From positions 1-44,919 of the forward strand of contig JAQCLG010000012.1 in assembly GCA_027592745.1 (NCBI GenBank): DNA of 44,919 bases, written 5' to 3'. This document shows positions 9,425-19,342 of this stretch, one piece after another (position 1 is the first letter of the stretch; the number at the start of each line of letters is the position of its first letter). Source of the DNA: Pseudomonadota bacterium. GTDB lineage: Bacteria; Pseudomonadota; Alphaproteobacteria; SP197. The position numbers and the translations under genes were made by a program. Under the pieces are notes generated by a model. The model had not been told where the DNA came from and did no database searches. It worked only from the letters and a program-made list of their open reading frames with translations.

Positions 9425-9616
9425 CTCGTTCCGCGCCTTCCGCGGTCTCTCCGGGGGCGTTACAGAATGTCGGGACATTTCCGAGGCTTGGGCGGCATGT
9501 TGACGTCATGTGTTGGTCGATAGACGCCCGAGGAGCGCGAAAGTCGCCCGCTCGGCTCGTAGCGTCTCCGTTCGCGATTTTGGTGACCAAAAGTTTGCCC
9601 AGGACAGCGCCGCCGC
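9425..9616. other. Gap between tRNA and recombinase remnant
   Basis: About 190 bases with no supported gene. The open frame crossing it on the minus strand runs into the antisense of the tRNA and is considered an artefact. Confidence 0.5.
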
Positions 9617-10846
9617 TCATGCGCTGACGGCAGTAAACCCCAGCAGGTGGCGTTGCTCTGTCCATGCCATTGGCAGGGGCAGGGATTGCTTCAATCGGTT
9701 GGCGGTGAGTTCGGGTGGTTGGCTGCCTTCAACGACTGCGGCCGCGATGTCCGGTGCGATGAACGCCAGCGAGATCAGGCGGCTGACGTCGCCGGCATCG
9801 ACCTTCTCACGCTGGGCGATATCGTTGACCGATTGGGCTGTTCCTCTGGCCAGACGATCGAACCAGTCATGGCCACGTGCGACGATCTCGATGAGCTTCT
9901 GGTCCGGTCCCGACTGTAGTTCGTCGTCTCCGCGGACGATCAACTTGCCCTCGACCCCGTGCCGCCGCAACGCGAAGGGCACAACGATCTCGAATGATCC
10001 CTGGAGGTGCTCGTCGCTGTTGATGGCCAGCTGCGTGGCGATGGCGTTTCTCACCAACTGTATGCGTAGTCGACCGGGTGACAGGTCGATCCTCTCGATG
10101 ATCGCCAGCAGGAGATTTCGGCGATGACCCATGCCCATGGTGCTGATCTCTGTCGCGATCTTTTCTCCGCGGGACAAGATGGCATTGATGCTGCCGGGAG
10201 CCATCGAGGCGACGCCGAGTTCGCGTATCAGCCGGGCCCGGTCTTGGAGCAGGCTGATCACAGCGCCGACGGCGGCTGCTTCAAGCTGCGGTGCGGGAAG
10301 GCGTTAGCCGTCGTTTTCCTGACGGATTCCGGTCATGAGGCGGTGAGAGATGTAGTAGCGGTAGCGACGTCCGGCCTTGGTTGCATGCCCTGGTGAGAGA
10401 CGATCACCCGTCTCGTCAAAGACGATGCCCGTCAGAAGGCTCTCTCCATGTCCTCGAACACGGCTCTCACCCACGTGACGTCTACCGGCAAGAAGATCCT
10501 GAACGGCATCCCAGGTCGGCCGGTCAACGATTGCTGCGTGTTGCCCTTCGTAGATGGCGCCACGATGACGCACCAGGCCCAGGTAGAGCGGGTTGGCGAG
10601 CAGGCGATAAAGGTGTCCGCGTGAGAACGGCCCGCCGCCGGTCGTGCGCCCATGTGGGCCAGCCCTCAACTTCGTCCTGAGGCCCAAACCAGTCGCACGG
10701 GCCTTAACTTCACGCACGCTGACCAGATCAAGATAGAGCCGATACAGGGTACTAACGGTCTCTGCCTCGGATTCGTTGACGACGAGTTTTCGGTCGCGGA
10801 CGTCGTAGCCAAGCGGCGGCAGGCCGCCCATCCACATGCCGTTTTT
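9617..10846 (-). pseudogene. Serine site-specific recombinase remnant (N-terminus missing, in-frame TAA)
   Basis: The frame encodes the recombinase domain and C-terminal half of a large serine recombinase: GMWMGGLPPLGYDV at its start, LYRLLANPLYLGLVRHRG (the recombinase-domain hallmark), then a strand-rich segment ending RYRYYISHR. The resolvase catalytic domain with the active Ser is absent; homology stops at KNGM, where AT-rich DNA begins and a TAA blocks the frame. A further TAA at 10304-10306 interrupts the sequence just before RLPAPQLEA, where relatives are continuous (often Trp). The remainder (LLQDRARLIRE... to a TGA at 9617) is in the same frame. It cannot catalyse recombination; it marks an old integration next to the tRNA. 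Confidence 0.85.
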
Positions 10847-10992
10847 TTACAATTACTTACACAAGCAACCAAATTACTGCTATACATCTGCTATTACAGA
10901 TATTCATCGCTTGACTGCTCGGCTCTTTATTTCAAAAATTACACATCAATAGCTCACGCAAGCAATCAGCATCCCGCTAATAAAATGCTGCT
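10847..10992. other. AT-rich gap between recombinase remnant and lipoprotein gene
   Basis: About 150 bases of AT-rich sequence with no gene. A short hairpin (CAGCAT, 12-base loop, ATGCTG) around 10968-10990 lies just behind the lipoprotein stop and might act in termination, but it has no good T-run. Confidence 0.4.
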
Positions 10993-11664
10993 TTACTTCC
11001 TCAAGTAGTTTCCAAAATACTTTTCAACAAAATATGCTGTTTGGGCTTCATCTTGCGAAAGTGTTCCACGCCTATTGCTCGTCCCACTGTATTGAACACC
11101 AAGCGCATTGCCTTGCAATACAATGTGCTGGTCTCCTTCAATCTGCCCATTTTGGCAAACAAAGTAAAAAGCTTTAGCTCCTATTCTCTCATCACCTCTG
11201 TGTATATCCCAACAAGTTTCTACCCCACCATTCCAGTAATCCCATTTTCTGCAGTACTGATTGTTATCAAAACTTACTGTTCCAACGTTCCAATCTGGCT
11301 TTCCAAGTGAAGTTTTTTTCGGCATCCAGCCAACAGTATTTTGCGCACCCTCATAATATATTGCAAACACACCATCCAAATCACCGGACAAGATCGTGTT
11401 ATTGGTTAACAACTCTTTAATCTCACTCGAGTTTAATTTAGAATCCGCAGAAGGCGCAAAAAACACATTTGGCTCTGTTGCGCAAATTGTATTAGCTCTA
11501 CCCGCAAAGGCTTCACTTTCTTTCGTAGTTAATTGATTGGCGGGCAATAAATCTGCTGCATTTGGCTCCGTCAATTTTGGATAGTCTGGCGCATACGTCG
11601 TGCCAGTATTGCAACCCAGCAACACCCCAGCCAAAGTAAAAACCATAACAAATTTGAAATTCAT
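10993..11664 (-). CDS. AT-rich foreign lipoprotein, possibly DUF995-like
   Basis: A 223-residue protein with a lipoprotein signal (MNFKFVMVFTLAGVLLGC; lipobox LLGC, Cys18), so membrane-anchored at the cell envelope. The C-terminal part contains YCRKWDYWNGGVETCWD, a Cys/Trp pattern like that in the uncharacterised DUF995 family; further Cys residues (TICATE, FVCQNG) suggest disulphides. Function unknown. AAAGGATGC precedes the ATG. Codon use is wholly unlike its neighbours (AT-rich codons, TAA stop), which shows recent horizontal acquisition or an assembly join. The gene looks intact. It is the only gene in the AT-rich insert. Confidence 0.8.
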   Translation of the reverse strand: MNFKFVMVFTLAGVLLGCNTGTTYAPDYPKLTEPNAADLLPANQLTTKESEAFAGRANTICATEPNVFFAPSADSKLNSSEIKELLTNNTILSGDLDGVFAIYYEGAQNTVGWMPKKTSLGKPDWNVGTVSFDNNQYCRKWDYWNGGVETCWDIHRGDERIGAKAFYFVCQNGQIEGDQHIVLQGNALGVQYSGTSNRRGTLSQDEAQTAYFVEKYFGNYLRK

Positions 11665-11868
11665 TTAAGCATCCTTTTTTTTCATTTCACACCAGCATCA
11701 CTATGCCAGTCTGCCCCTTGCGCTACTGCACCCTCGCTACCATACAAATCGCCACATTTCACGCCAAAAACGCACACACAGCGCCCTCGCAGCGTGTAGC
11801 ATCCAACAGCAGCAAACTGCCCTCACCCCCACTGTACGCTTGCTACACACGCTGTGCGCAACCACTCC
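11665..11868. other. Gap upstream of the AT-rich lipoprotein gene
   Basis: About 200 bases that grade from AT-rich next to the lipoprotein start to mixed composition at the IS6 remnant. It should contain the lipoprotein promoter on the minus strand, but no convincing -35/-10 pair was found. Confidence 0.4.
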
Positions 11869-12252
11869 CTGGTTCAGACCGGGCGCAACGCCAAGGCCGC
11901 CAAGCGGCTCATGAAGAAGCTGCCCAAGAAGCAGGGCTTTGCGCCCACTCGAATCGTGACCGACCGGCTCCGATCCTATCCTGCCGCGTTCCGCGCCATC
12001 GGCCTCACCGCTCATCATGACCGTGGCCTTCGCGCCAACAATCGAGCCGAGAACTCACACCTTCCGATCCGACGACGAGAACGAAAGCAACAGGGCTTCA
12101 AATCAGCCGGCTCAGCCCAGCGTTTTCTCTCCGTTCACGCCGCAACCCACAACACCTTCTATCACCAGCGCCACCTCACAAGCCGAGCCAACTACAAACA
12201 CCTTCGAGCTGGTTCGTTCGACGCGTGGGCGACGGCCTCAGCCGCCGCCTGA
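11869..12252 (+). pseudogene. IS6-family transposase, C-terminal remnant
   Basis: Matches the C-terminal half of IS6-family DDE transposases: LVQTGRNAKAAKRLMKKL, then FAPTRIVTDRLRSYPAA (second catalytic Asp) and GLRANNRAENSH (catalytic Glu), ending FRAG-like RAGSFDAWATASAAA. The N-terminal helix-turn-helix and first catalytic Asp are missing; family-like sequence begins abruptly at LVQT. An ATG at 11854 opens the frame but the residues before LVQT are not family-like. It cannot transpose by itself. The truncation point coincides with the end of the AT-rich segment. Confidence 0.88.
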
Positions 12253-12524
12253 TCCCACGCCTGCGCAAAAATCGCTCGGCCGACACGCCTTAAGCTGACG
12301 ACACCCCGCCGCCTGATCGCCCTGGAACCCGAGGACCCCGCGCTCGGCGATCTGCTGCGCCAACTCGGCGGCTGACTGCGGATGCGCGAGGAATGACCTC
12401 CAAAGCGCACCGTTCGCCGTTAAATCTGCTGAAATGGTGAAGAAATGGCGGGAAACCTGCCATGCCTCGGCGTGGCGTGATGTTCCGCCGCGAAAGTAAA
12501 TCTGCGATCCTGCCCGCGATGCGA
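12253..12524. other. Gap between IS6 remnant and groESL promoter region
   Basis: About 270 bases. The first part is probably IS6 flank. A short plus-strand frame ending at 12374 (ALEPEDPALGDLLRQLGG then TGA) looks gene-like in composition and may be the tail of a deleted native gene, but it is too short to identify. Nothing else is supported. Confidence 0.4.
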
Positions 12525-12551
12525 TTGCATTCGCCCCGCGCCGCCCCACGT
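12525..12551 (+). promoter_or_regulatory. Candidate heat-shock (RpoH-type) promoter of groESL
   Basis: TTGCAT at 12525 and CCCCACGT at 12544 are separated by 13 bases, close to the RpoH pattern (CTTGAA, 12-14 bases, CCCCATNT). It lies directly before the CIRCE element, as expected for a groESL promoter. Recognised by eye only. Confidence 0.4.
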
Positions 12552-12553
12552 CT

Positions 12554-12580
12554 CTGGCACTCGCCCCGGCAGAGTGCTAA
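12554..12580 (+). promoter_or_regulatory. CIRCE operator (HrcA binding site) of groESL
   Basis: Inverted repeat CTGGCACTC, nine-base spacer, GAGTGCTAA. The right arm is a perfect match to the CIRCE consensus and the left arm differs from TTAGCACTC at two bases. It is 46 bases before the groES ATG, so repression of groESL by HrcA is expected. No hrcA gene is in the window. Confidence 0.92.
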
Positions 12581-12626
12581 TCGTGGCCCCGGCGCGAACC
12601 GCATTCCAGCATTCAAGGAGAACACC

Positions 12627-12932
12627 ATGGCCTTCAGGCCCTTGCACGACCGTGTTGTCGTGCGCCGCATCGATGGCCAGGAGAAGACGGCGGGCGGGAT
12701 CATCATTCCCGATACCGCCAAGGAAAAGCCCATGGAGGGCAAGATCATCGCCGTGGGCCCCGGCGGGCGCGACGAAAACGGCAAGCTGATGCCGCTCGAC
12801 GTCAAGGCCGGCGACAGCGTGCTGTTCGGCAAGTGGTCGGGCACCGAGGTGAAGATCGACGGCGAGGACCTTCTGATCATGAAGGAAGCCGACATCATGG
12901 GCGTCATCGAGGCGACCAAGAAAAAGAAGTGA
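12627..12932 (+). CDS. groES: Co-chaperonin GroES
   Basis: A 101-residue GroES, the lid of the GroEL folding chamber in the cytoplasm. [14 protein letters not shown] at the N-terminus, the mobile loop [17 protein letters not shown] (about residues 19-35) and [10 protein letters not shown] are family hallmarks. Start ATG 12627 follows AAGGAGAACACC; an open frame reaching further upstream covers the CIRCE site and is not used. groEL follows after 59 bases with its own GGAGATAATCGACC ribosome site. The pair is controlled by the CIRCE element and perhaps by RpoH. Confidence 0.98.
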   Translation: MAFRPLHDRVVVRRIDGQEKTAGGIIIPDTAKEKPMEGKIIAVGPGGRDENGKLMPLDVKAGDSVLFGKWSGTEVKIDGEDLLIMKEADIMGVIEATKKKK

Positions 12933-12985
12933 GCAGCGCGAACGCTTTCCGTTCGCCTCACGCCACGACGACCCACAGGAGATAA

Positions 12986-14618
<1,633 letters not shown>

Positions 14619-14620
<2 letters not shown>

Positions 14621-14680
14621 AGCAAATCATCCTTCTGCGGAATCGCTTCGCGATTGCGCAGAAGGATGTGAATTTGCTCT
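14619..14680. repeat. Long palindrome 1 (AGAGC...GCTCT), possible groESL terminator
   Basis: A 62-base imperfect palindrome starting inside the groEL stop codon. The arms AGAGCAAAT and CATCCTTCTGCG pair with GCGCAGAAGGATG and ATTTGCTCT; the inner stem AATCG/CGATT closes a small CTTCG loop. A TCA trinucleotide on the right arm is unpaired. Ends and bulge match palindrome 2, which suggests a repeat family. There is no T-run. Confidence 0.85.
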
Positions 14681-14693
14681 ATCCTGTTGATGT

Positions 14694-14755
14694 AGAGCGG
14701 ATTCACACGATTGGTCGGAACCGCCGAGCGGTTCCGACCAATCGTGATCCGCTCT
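14694..14755. repeat. Long palindrome 2 (AGAGC...GCTCT)
   Basis: A second 62-base palindrome, 13 bases after the first. AGAGCGGAT and CACGATTGGTCGGAACCGC pair with their complements; a TCA trinucleotide on the left arm is unpaired. It shares its length, its AGAGC/GCTCT ends and its bulge with palindrome 1, but the bulge is on the other arm and the stem sequence differs. Confidence 0.85.
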
Positions 14756-14917
14756 AGCCTTCGACTTCGCTGAGACGACGACGGTGCCCCCGCGTGGGAA
14801 ACCACAATGGCACCGCCGCTCCGGCGGGTTGCGGCGGCCTTCCCAAGGAACGGCCAGCGCCCCGGCTCTCCCCTGATCCGGGAGCCTTTCCTGGTCATCA
14901 CCGGAGGCGCCCCGACC

Positions 14918-15484
14918 ATGAATCTCCATCTCGTATCCCCCAGCTTTTCCCTCGACCTCATGACGGAACTGGCCCAGTTGCGCCGCTCGGCGCGGCGTCG
15001 CGCCTTCGGTCACGAGGACCTGGCCGACGACCTGATGCAGGAAACCCTGATCCGCGCTAGGGCCCACCGCGACCGTTTCGCCGAAGGCACCAACCTGGGT
15101 GCTTGGCTCCACACGATCCTGCGCAACACCCACATCAGCCACATCCGCAAGGCGAGCCGCGAGCAGGTTGGCCTCGACGAGGGTTGGGAAGACCGCCTGT
15201 CCTGCCCGGCCAACCAGATCGACCATCTCGCCCTGGCCGAGGTCGCCGCCGCCATGGAGCTGCTGCCCGCCGCCGACCGGGACATCCTGCACGCGCTGGG
15301 TGTCGAGGGCCGGCCCCACGAGGAGATCGCCCTGGCCGACGGCTGCGCCCTCGGCACGGTCCGCAGCCGCCTGTCGCGTGCGCGCGGACGCCTGCGCGAC
15401 GTGCTGGAGAACGCTAACCGGGCGCCCGCCGGCATCCTGGGGCGCATCGCTGCCGGCCGGAGCGCCCACCGCCTGGCCTGCTGA
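14918..15484 (+). CDS. ECF-type RNA polymerase sigma factor
   Basis: A 188-residue extracytoplasmic-function sigma factor. Region 2 is seen as EDLADDLMQETLIRARAH and LGAWLHTILRNTHISHIRK (about residues 26-80), and region 4 as LPAADRDILHALGVEGRPHEEIAL followed by GTVRSRLSRARGRLRD, the -35-binding helix-turn-helix. Start ATG 14918 with CCGGAGG upstream; a longer frame from 14807 is antisense-like and not preferred. No anti-sigma factor gene is adjacent, so its control is unknown. It probably directs a stress regulon. Confidence 0.9.
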   Translation: MNLHLVSPSFSLDLMTELAQLRRSARRRAFGHEDLADDLMQETLIRARAHRDRFAEGTNLGAWLHTILRNTHISHIRKASREQVGLDEGWEDRLSCPANQIDHLALAEVAAAMELLPAADRDILHALGVEGRPHEEIALADGCALGTVRSRLSRARGRLRDVLENANRAPAGILGRIAAGRSAHRLAC

Positions 15485-15513
15485 ACGGCGGCGCCTGCCG
15501 GCTGAGGCGGTGT

Positions 15514-17148
15514 TCAGGCCGCGCGGCGGGCGGCGTCCTCGAGCGGGGCGAGCGGTGTGCGGCCGGCGATGGCGTCGGCGATCTTCTCGGCGATCATGAT
15601 GACCGGGGCGTTGAGGTTGGCCGTGACGTTGGACGGCATGATCGAGGCATCGACGACGCGCAGGCCCTCGACGTCATGGACGCGGCCCTCCGCGTCGGTC
15701 ACCGAACCCTCGTCGGTGCCCATCCGGCAGGTCGAGCAGGGGTGGTACTCGGTCGAGCCGATGCTGCGGATCCAGGCCAGGATCTCCTCGTCGGTCTGGG
15801 TCTGCTCCCCGGGCGTCAGCTCGGTGCCGCGCAGTTCGTCCCAGGCCTTCTGGTGAACCATCTCGCGGGTCTTGCGCACGCCGTCGATCATCTGGCGGCA
15901 ATCGTCCTGGGCCTCCAGGTAGTTGAAGCGGATAGAGGGGTGTGTCGAGGGATCGGCGTTGACGAGCTTCACCCGGCCCTGGCTGCCCGGGCGCATGATG
16001 CCCATGGAGAACATGAAACCCTCGGCGAAGTTGCTTTCGTCGGAACCCATGTTGGCGCAGAGCGGATAGAACTCGTGCTGGATGTTGGCGAAGGCGATGT
16101 CGTCGGAGCTCCTGAAGAAACAGCCGGTCTCGCAGAAGTTCGTCGTGCCCAGGCCCTTCTTGAACAGCAGCCATTCCAGGCCGGTGCGCCAGCGCCCCAG
16201 GCGCGAGAGCTTGCGCGCGACCGAGACCGGCTTGGAGGTGCTGTACTGGATCGGCACGATCAGGTGGTCCTCCAGGTGACGCCCGACAGCCGGGACATGG
16301 GCGACCACGGGGATCTCGTGTTCGGACAGGTGCTGGGCATCGCCCACGCCCGAGAGCAGCAGGGTCTGGGGCGAGTTGATCGTGCCGCCGCACAGGATGA
16401 CCTCGCGTTCGGCCTCGGCCCGCGTCGCCACGCCCTGGTGGCGGTATTCGACCGCCACGGCACGCTTGCCGTCGAAGACGACACGCTGGACATGGGCCTG
16501 GATCTCCAGGGTCAGGTTGTTGCGGCCGAGCACCGGGCGCAGGTAACCCGCCGCGGTGCTCCAGCGCCGGCCGTTGCGCGTGAAGCGCTGGGCGACGTGG
16601 AAGCCCTCGTGCTGGCGACCGTTCTGGTCCTCCGTGCGCTGGTAGCCGGCCTGGGGACCGCTGGCGAGGAAGGCCTGGTCGAGCGGGTTGGTCGCCGGGC
16701 AGGTCTCGATGTGCTGCGGGCCGGCGCCGCCGCGCCAGTCGTCGGCGCCGCGGTCGAAGGTCTCCATCTTGCGGAAGTAGGGCAGGACATGGGCATAGGA
16801 CCAGGTCGGCAGGCCGCCGGCGGCCCAGCCGTCGTAGTCGCGCGGGTTGCCGCGGTTGGCGACCATGCCGTTGACCGAGGAGGAACCGCCCAGCACGCGC
16901 CCGCGCACCTCCTGGATCGAACGGTCGTCGAGATGGGGTTCGGGATCCGTGTTGTAGCCCCAGGTGATCCTGGGGTCGCGCGCGGCGATCGCGGCCGAGG
17001 CCGGCATGTGGATGAACATGCTGGAATCCTGCCCCCCGGCTTCCAGCAGCAGGACGCGCACCCCGGCGTCTTCGGTCAGCCGGTTGGCGATGACGCAGCC
17101 GGCCGATCCGGCACCGATCACGATGTAGTCGTAGCTTCTGCCTGCCAT
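15514..17148 (-). CDS. GMC family FAD-dependent oxidoreductase (choline dehydrogenase-like)
   Basis: A 544-residue flavoprotein of the glucose-methanol-choline family. The FAD Rossmann motif GAGSAGCV is near residue 12, the GMC signature RVLGGSSSVNGMV near residue 84, the second signature GTINSPQTLLLSGVG near 256, and the catalytic His in TEYHPCSTCRMG near the C-terminus with the conserved Asn in NLNAPVIM. Length and motifs are close to choline dehydrogenase (BetA), but many alcohols are substrates in this family. It lies 71 bases downstream of the PhyH dioxygenase gene on the same strand. That gap holds a CTATAGT sequence, so it may have its own promoter as well. Start ATG 17148 matches the family N-terminus. 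Confidence 0.9.
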   Translation of the reverse strand: MAGRSYDYIVIGAGSAGCVIANRLTEDAGVRVLLLEAGGQDSSMFIHMPASAAIAARDPRITWGYNTDPEPHLDDRSIQEVRGRVLGGSSSVNGMVANRGNPRDYDGWAAGGLPTWSYAHVLPYFRKMETFDRGADDWRGGAGPQHIETCPATNPLDQAFLASGPQAGYQRTEDQNGRQHEGFHVAQRFTRNGRRWSTAAGYLRPVLGRNNLTLEIQAHVQRVVFDGKRAVAVEYRHQGVATRAEAEREVILCGGTINSPQTLLLSGVGDAQHLSEHEIPVVAHVPAVGRHLEDHLIVPIQYSTSKPVSVARKLSRLGRWRTGLEWLLFKKGLGTTNFCETGCFFRSSDDIAFANIQHEFYPLCANMGSDESNFAEGFMFSMGIMRPGSQGRVKLVNADPSTHPSIRFNYLEAQDDCRQMIDGVRKTREMVHQKAWDELRGTELTPGEQTQTDEEILAWIRSIGSTEYHPCSTCRMGTDEGSVTDAEGRVHDVEGLRVVDASIMPSNVTANLNAPVIMIAEKIADAIAGRTPLAPLEDAARRAA

Positions 17149-17219
17149 TGCACGATCCCCCGTCGGCACGCCCCGACTATAGGTGCGCGCCGCAGCGCCT
17201 GCCAGCCCGCGGTGTCGCG

Positions 17220-18131
17220 TCAGCCCAGCGCGAAGTACTGCGGATCGCCCAGGGATGCGGTCTTGAGCATCCGGGTATCGGCCGTGGCCTCGCCGCCCTC
17301 GGGAGAAGCGGGCATGACATCGGCGTAGCGGTCCTCGAGCACGACGTGGGGATCCTGGCCCTCGACCCAGCCCAGGAAATAGCCGTGCAGCTTGTAGCCG
17401 ATCAGGTGCTGGACCTGTTCGGGCAGGTGGCGCGCGACCTCCGGCGGCACGGCGAGGTACTGGTTCTCCTCCTGGCGCAGCCAGCCCAGGCTGTAGCCGC
17501 AGATCATGCCGGTGCGCCAGTCGTCGGCCGAGACGTTGGCGCCGCCGCCGTGCCAGACCGAACCCAGGTAGATCATCACCGAACCGCGCGGCATGACGGC
17601 GTGCACGATCTCGTCGCTGTCGCGCACGATGCGTTCGTCGTCCCAGTTGTGGCTGCCCAGGATGACGTTGGTCGCGCCGTTCTCGACCGTGAAGTCGGTC
17701 AGCGCCCACATCGTGTTGCACAGCGCCTGGGGTCCGGGATGGGCAAAGGGAAGCAGGGTGTCGTCGCGATGCAGGAACTGGCCCTTTTCGCCCGGGCCGA
17801 TGGCGACCGCCTGGGTGACGTGGAGCTGGTAGCGCTGGCAGCGCGGTGCCAGAAGCCGGTCCATCACGGCCAGGACCTGCGGGTTGGTCGCGACCTTCGT
17901 GCCGAAGGTGGGCGACTTGGCGACCAGGGCGGCGGTGCGTTTGGTCTTGTAGCCCCAGAACTCGCCCTCGCCCAGATAGGCCCGGCCGAGGTAGGGATCG
18001 AGCTCGGCCTGGATGGCATCCATGACGCCGGCGTCGAGTACGCGTTCGTAGATGACGGCGCCGTCGCGCTCGAGGATCTCCATGGCCGAATCGGCCGAGG
18101 TGTCGGGGCTGATCGTGGTGATGCCGGCCAT
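17220..18131 (-). CDS. Phytanoyl-CoA dioxygenase (PhyH) family protein
   Basis: A 303-residue Fe(II)/2-oxoglutarate oxygenase. The iron ligands are in FLHRDDTLLP (HxD) and [10 protein letters not shown] (distal His). GAGGAGACAGAC just before the ATG is a strong ribosome site. It is probably co-transcribed with the GMC oxidoreductase behind it, which suggests successive oxidation of the same substrate: hydroxylation, then alcohol oxidation. It is a paralogue of the gene at 97-884 but about 40 residues longer at the C-terminus. Ectoine hydroxylase belongs to the same superfamily, but no ectoine genes are near. Confidence 0.9.
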   Translation of the reverse strand: MAGITTISPDTSADSAMEILERDGAVIYERVLDAGVMDAIQAELDPYLGRAYLGEGEFWGYKTKRTAALVAKSPTFGTKVATNPQVLAVMDRLLAPRCQRYQLHVTQAVAIGPGEKGQFLHRDDTLLPFAHPGPQALCNTMWALTDFTVENGATNVILGSHNWDDERIVRDSDEIVHAVMPRGSVMIYLGSVWHGGGANVSADDWRTGMICGYSLGWLRQEENQYLAVPPEVARHLPEQVQHLIGYKLHGYFLGWVEGQDPHVVLEDRYADVMPASPEGGEATADTRMLKTASLGDPQYFALG

Positions 18132-18212
18132 GTCTGTCTCCTCGTGCGGGCTCGGGGGCGGGCCAAGTCAGGCACGGCGTGGCGCAGGCGTCAAGCGATC
18201 CGACCAAGCCTG

Positions 18213-18241
18213 TTGCCGAGCCTGTCGGTGAAGCTTACAAG
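18213..18241 (+). promoter_or_regulatory. Candidate promoter of the EamA exporter
   Basis: TTGCCG and TACAAG are separated by exactly 17 bases in the 263-base divergent region between the PhyH and EamA genes. The start codon is about 150 bases further on. The rest of this region shows no recognisable gene. Confidence 0.35.
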
Positions 18242-18394
18242 CCTGGGGTCCGCTCCGGAAACCGATGCAGGCGTGTGGGGCCACGACTGCCGCATCGGTT
18301 GCCATGCCGGTTCGTGGCGCGTGCCCCTGCAACTGAACCGGTCCTGCCCCTCCATGCCCAGCCAGAACGTCCGCCGTCCCGAACGGGGCGCGTC

Positions 18395-19342
18395 ATGACG
18401 CGCGAGACGCGCGCCCTGCCTGTCGATCACGGCCGGCCCAGCGCCAGACAGATCCTGGGCGCCAACGGCGGGCTGGCCCTGGCCATGCTGATGTGGGGCG
18501 GGGCCTTTCCGGTGATCGAGGAACTGCTGGTCTCCTGGGACGTGGTGCTCAACACCACCCTGCGCATGGGTTGCGGTGCCGGCGTGCTGATGGTCGTCTT
18601 CCTGGTCAGCGAGCGTGGCCGCATCCGCAAGGGCCCGGTGCCCTGGGGCAAGGTGATGCTGCTCGGCACCCTGGGTTTCGGCGTCAACTCGCTGGTCTTC
18701 ACCGCCGGGGTCGCCAATGCCGGCGGCGCCAATGCCGCGATGGTCGCAGCGCTTTCGCCCATCATCGGGGCCATCGCGGGCCGCCTGATCAACGGCGAAC
18801 CGCTGCGCCGCTCGACCATGATCGCCGCGGCCATCGCCATCGCCGGCTGCCTGGTGGTCGTCTTCGCGCGCATGCAGGACGTCGGCGAGTTCCGCGGCGG
18901 CGCCCTGCTGGTGCTGGTCGCGATGAGCATGTGGACCTGGTACTCGGTCCAGGCGCAGCGCTGGCTGGCCGGCTGGAGCCAGGTGCGCATCGCGGCCTTC
19001 ACCGCCACCGCCGGCGTCATGGTCATGCTGGTCTTTGCCGGCATCGGGCTGGCGCTGGGCCTGGTCGGCACGCGGACCGACTTCTCGTTGCCCTCGCTGG
19101 TGATGATCGCCTACCTGGCGGCGACCTCGAACGGCGCTGCCCTGGTGCTCTGGTCGAACGGCGTGAAGGTGCTGGGCGTCTCCGTGGCGACGCTGTTTTC
19201 CAACACGATCCCGATCATCGCGGTCGTCATCAGCTTCGTCATCTTCGACCGGCCGCCCCTGCCGCTGGAGCTGCTGGGCGGCGCCATCGTCATCCTGGGC
19301 GTGCTCTACGGCCAGATCGCGCGTATGCGTGGCGGTCGCTAG
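18395..19342 (+). CDS. EamA/DMT family transporter
   Basis: A 315-residue inner-membrane protein of the drug/metabolite transporter superfamily with ten hydrophobic segments in two EamA repeats (first with WGGAFPVIEELL, second beginning LLVLVAMSMWTWYSVQAQ). Members export amino acids, nucleosides or other metabolites; the substrate here is unknown. Start ATG 18395 (MTRETRALP) is preferred; the frame is open upstream to 18179 but the added residues are Pro/Arg-rich and contain no membrane segment. The TAG stop overlaps the stop of the convergent membrane protein gene. Confidence 0.88.
   Translation: MTRETRALPVDHGRPSARQILGANGGLALAMLMWGGAFPVIEELLVSWDVVLNTTLRMGCGAGVLMVVFLVSERGRIRKGPVPWGKVMLLGTLGFGVNSLVFTAGVANAGGANAAMVAALSPIIGAIAGRLINGEPLRRSTMIAAAIAIAGCLVVVFARMQDVGEFRGGALLVLVAMSMWTWYSVQAQRWLAGWSQVRIAAFTATAGVMVMLVFAGIGLALGLVGTRTDFSLPSLVMIAYLAATSNGAALVLWSNGVKVLGVSVATLFSNTIPIIAVVISFVIFDRPPLPLELLGGAIVILGVLYGQIARMRGGR

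Larger units (their letters stand above)
9425..12300. mobile_element. Decayed mobile island behind the tRNA (recombinase remnant, AT-rich cargo, IS6 remnant)
   Basis: Between the tRNA and groES there is no intact native gene. The segment holds a serine recombinase lacking its catalytic domain (9617-about 10846), about 1 kb of AT-rich DNA with one lipoprotein gene (about 10847-11868), and the C-terminal part of an IS6-family transposase (11869-12252). Base composition changes abruptly at about 10846 and again around 11865. Both flanking mobile genes are truncated on the side facing the AT-rich segment, so that segment seems to have replaced or split them. I could not identify attachment sites or target duplications. 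Confidence 0.7.

Noticed and set aside
9381-9665. 94-residue minus-strand frame ending GPAGLEPATRPL
   Set aside because: This peptide is the translated antisense of the tRNA and is a well-known annotation artefact.
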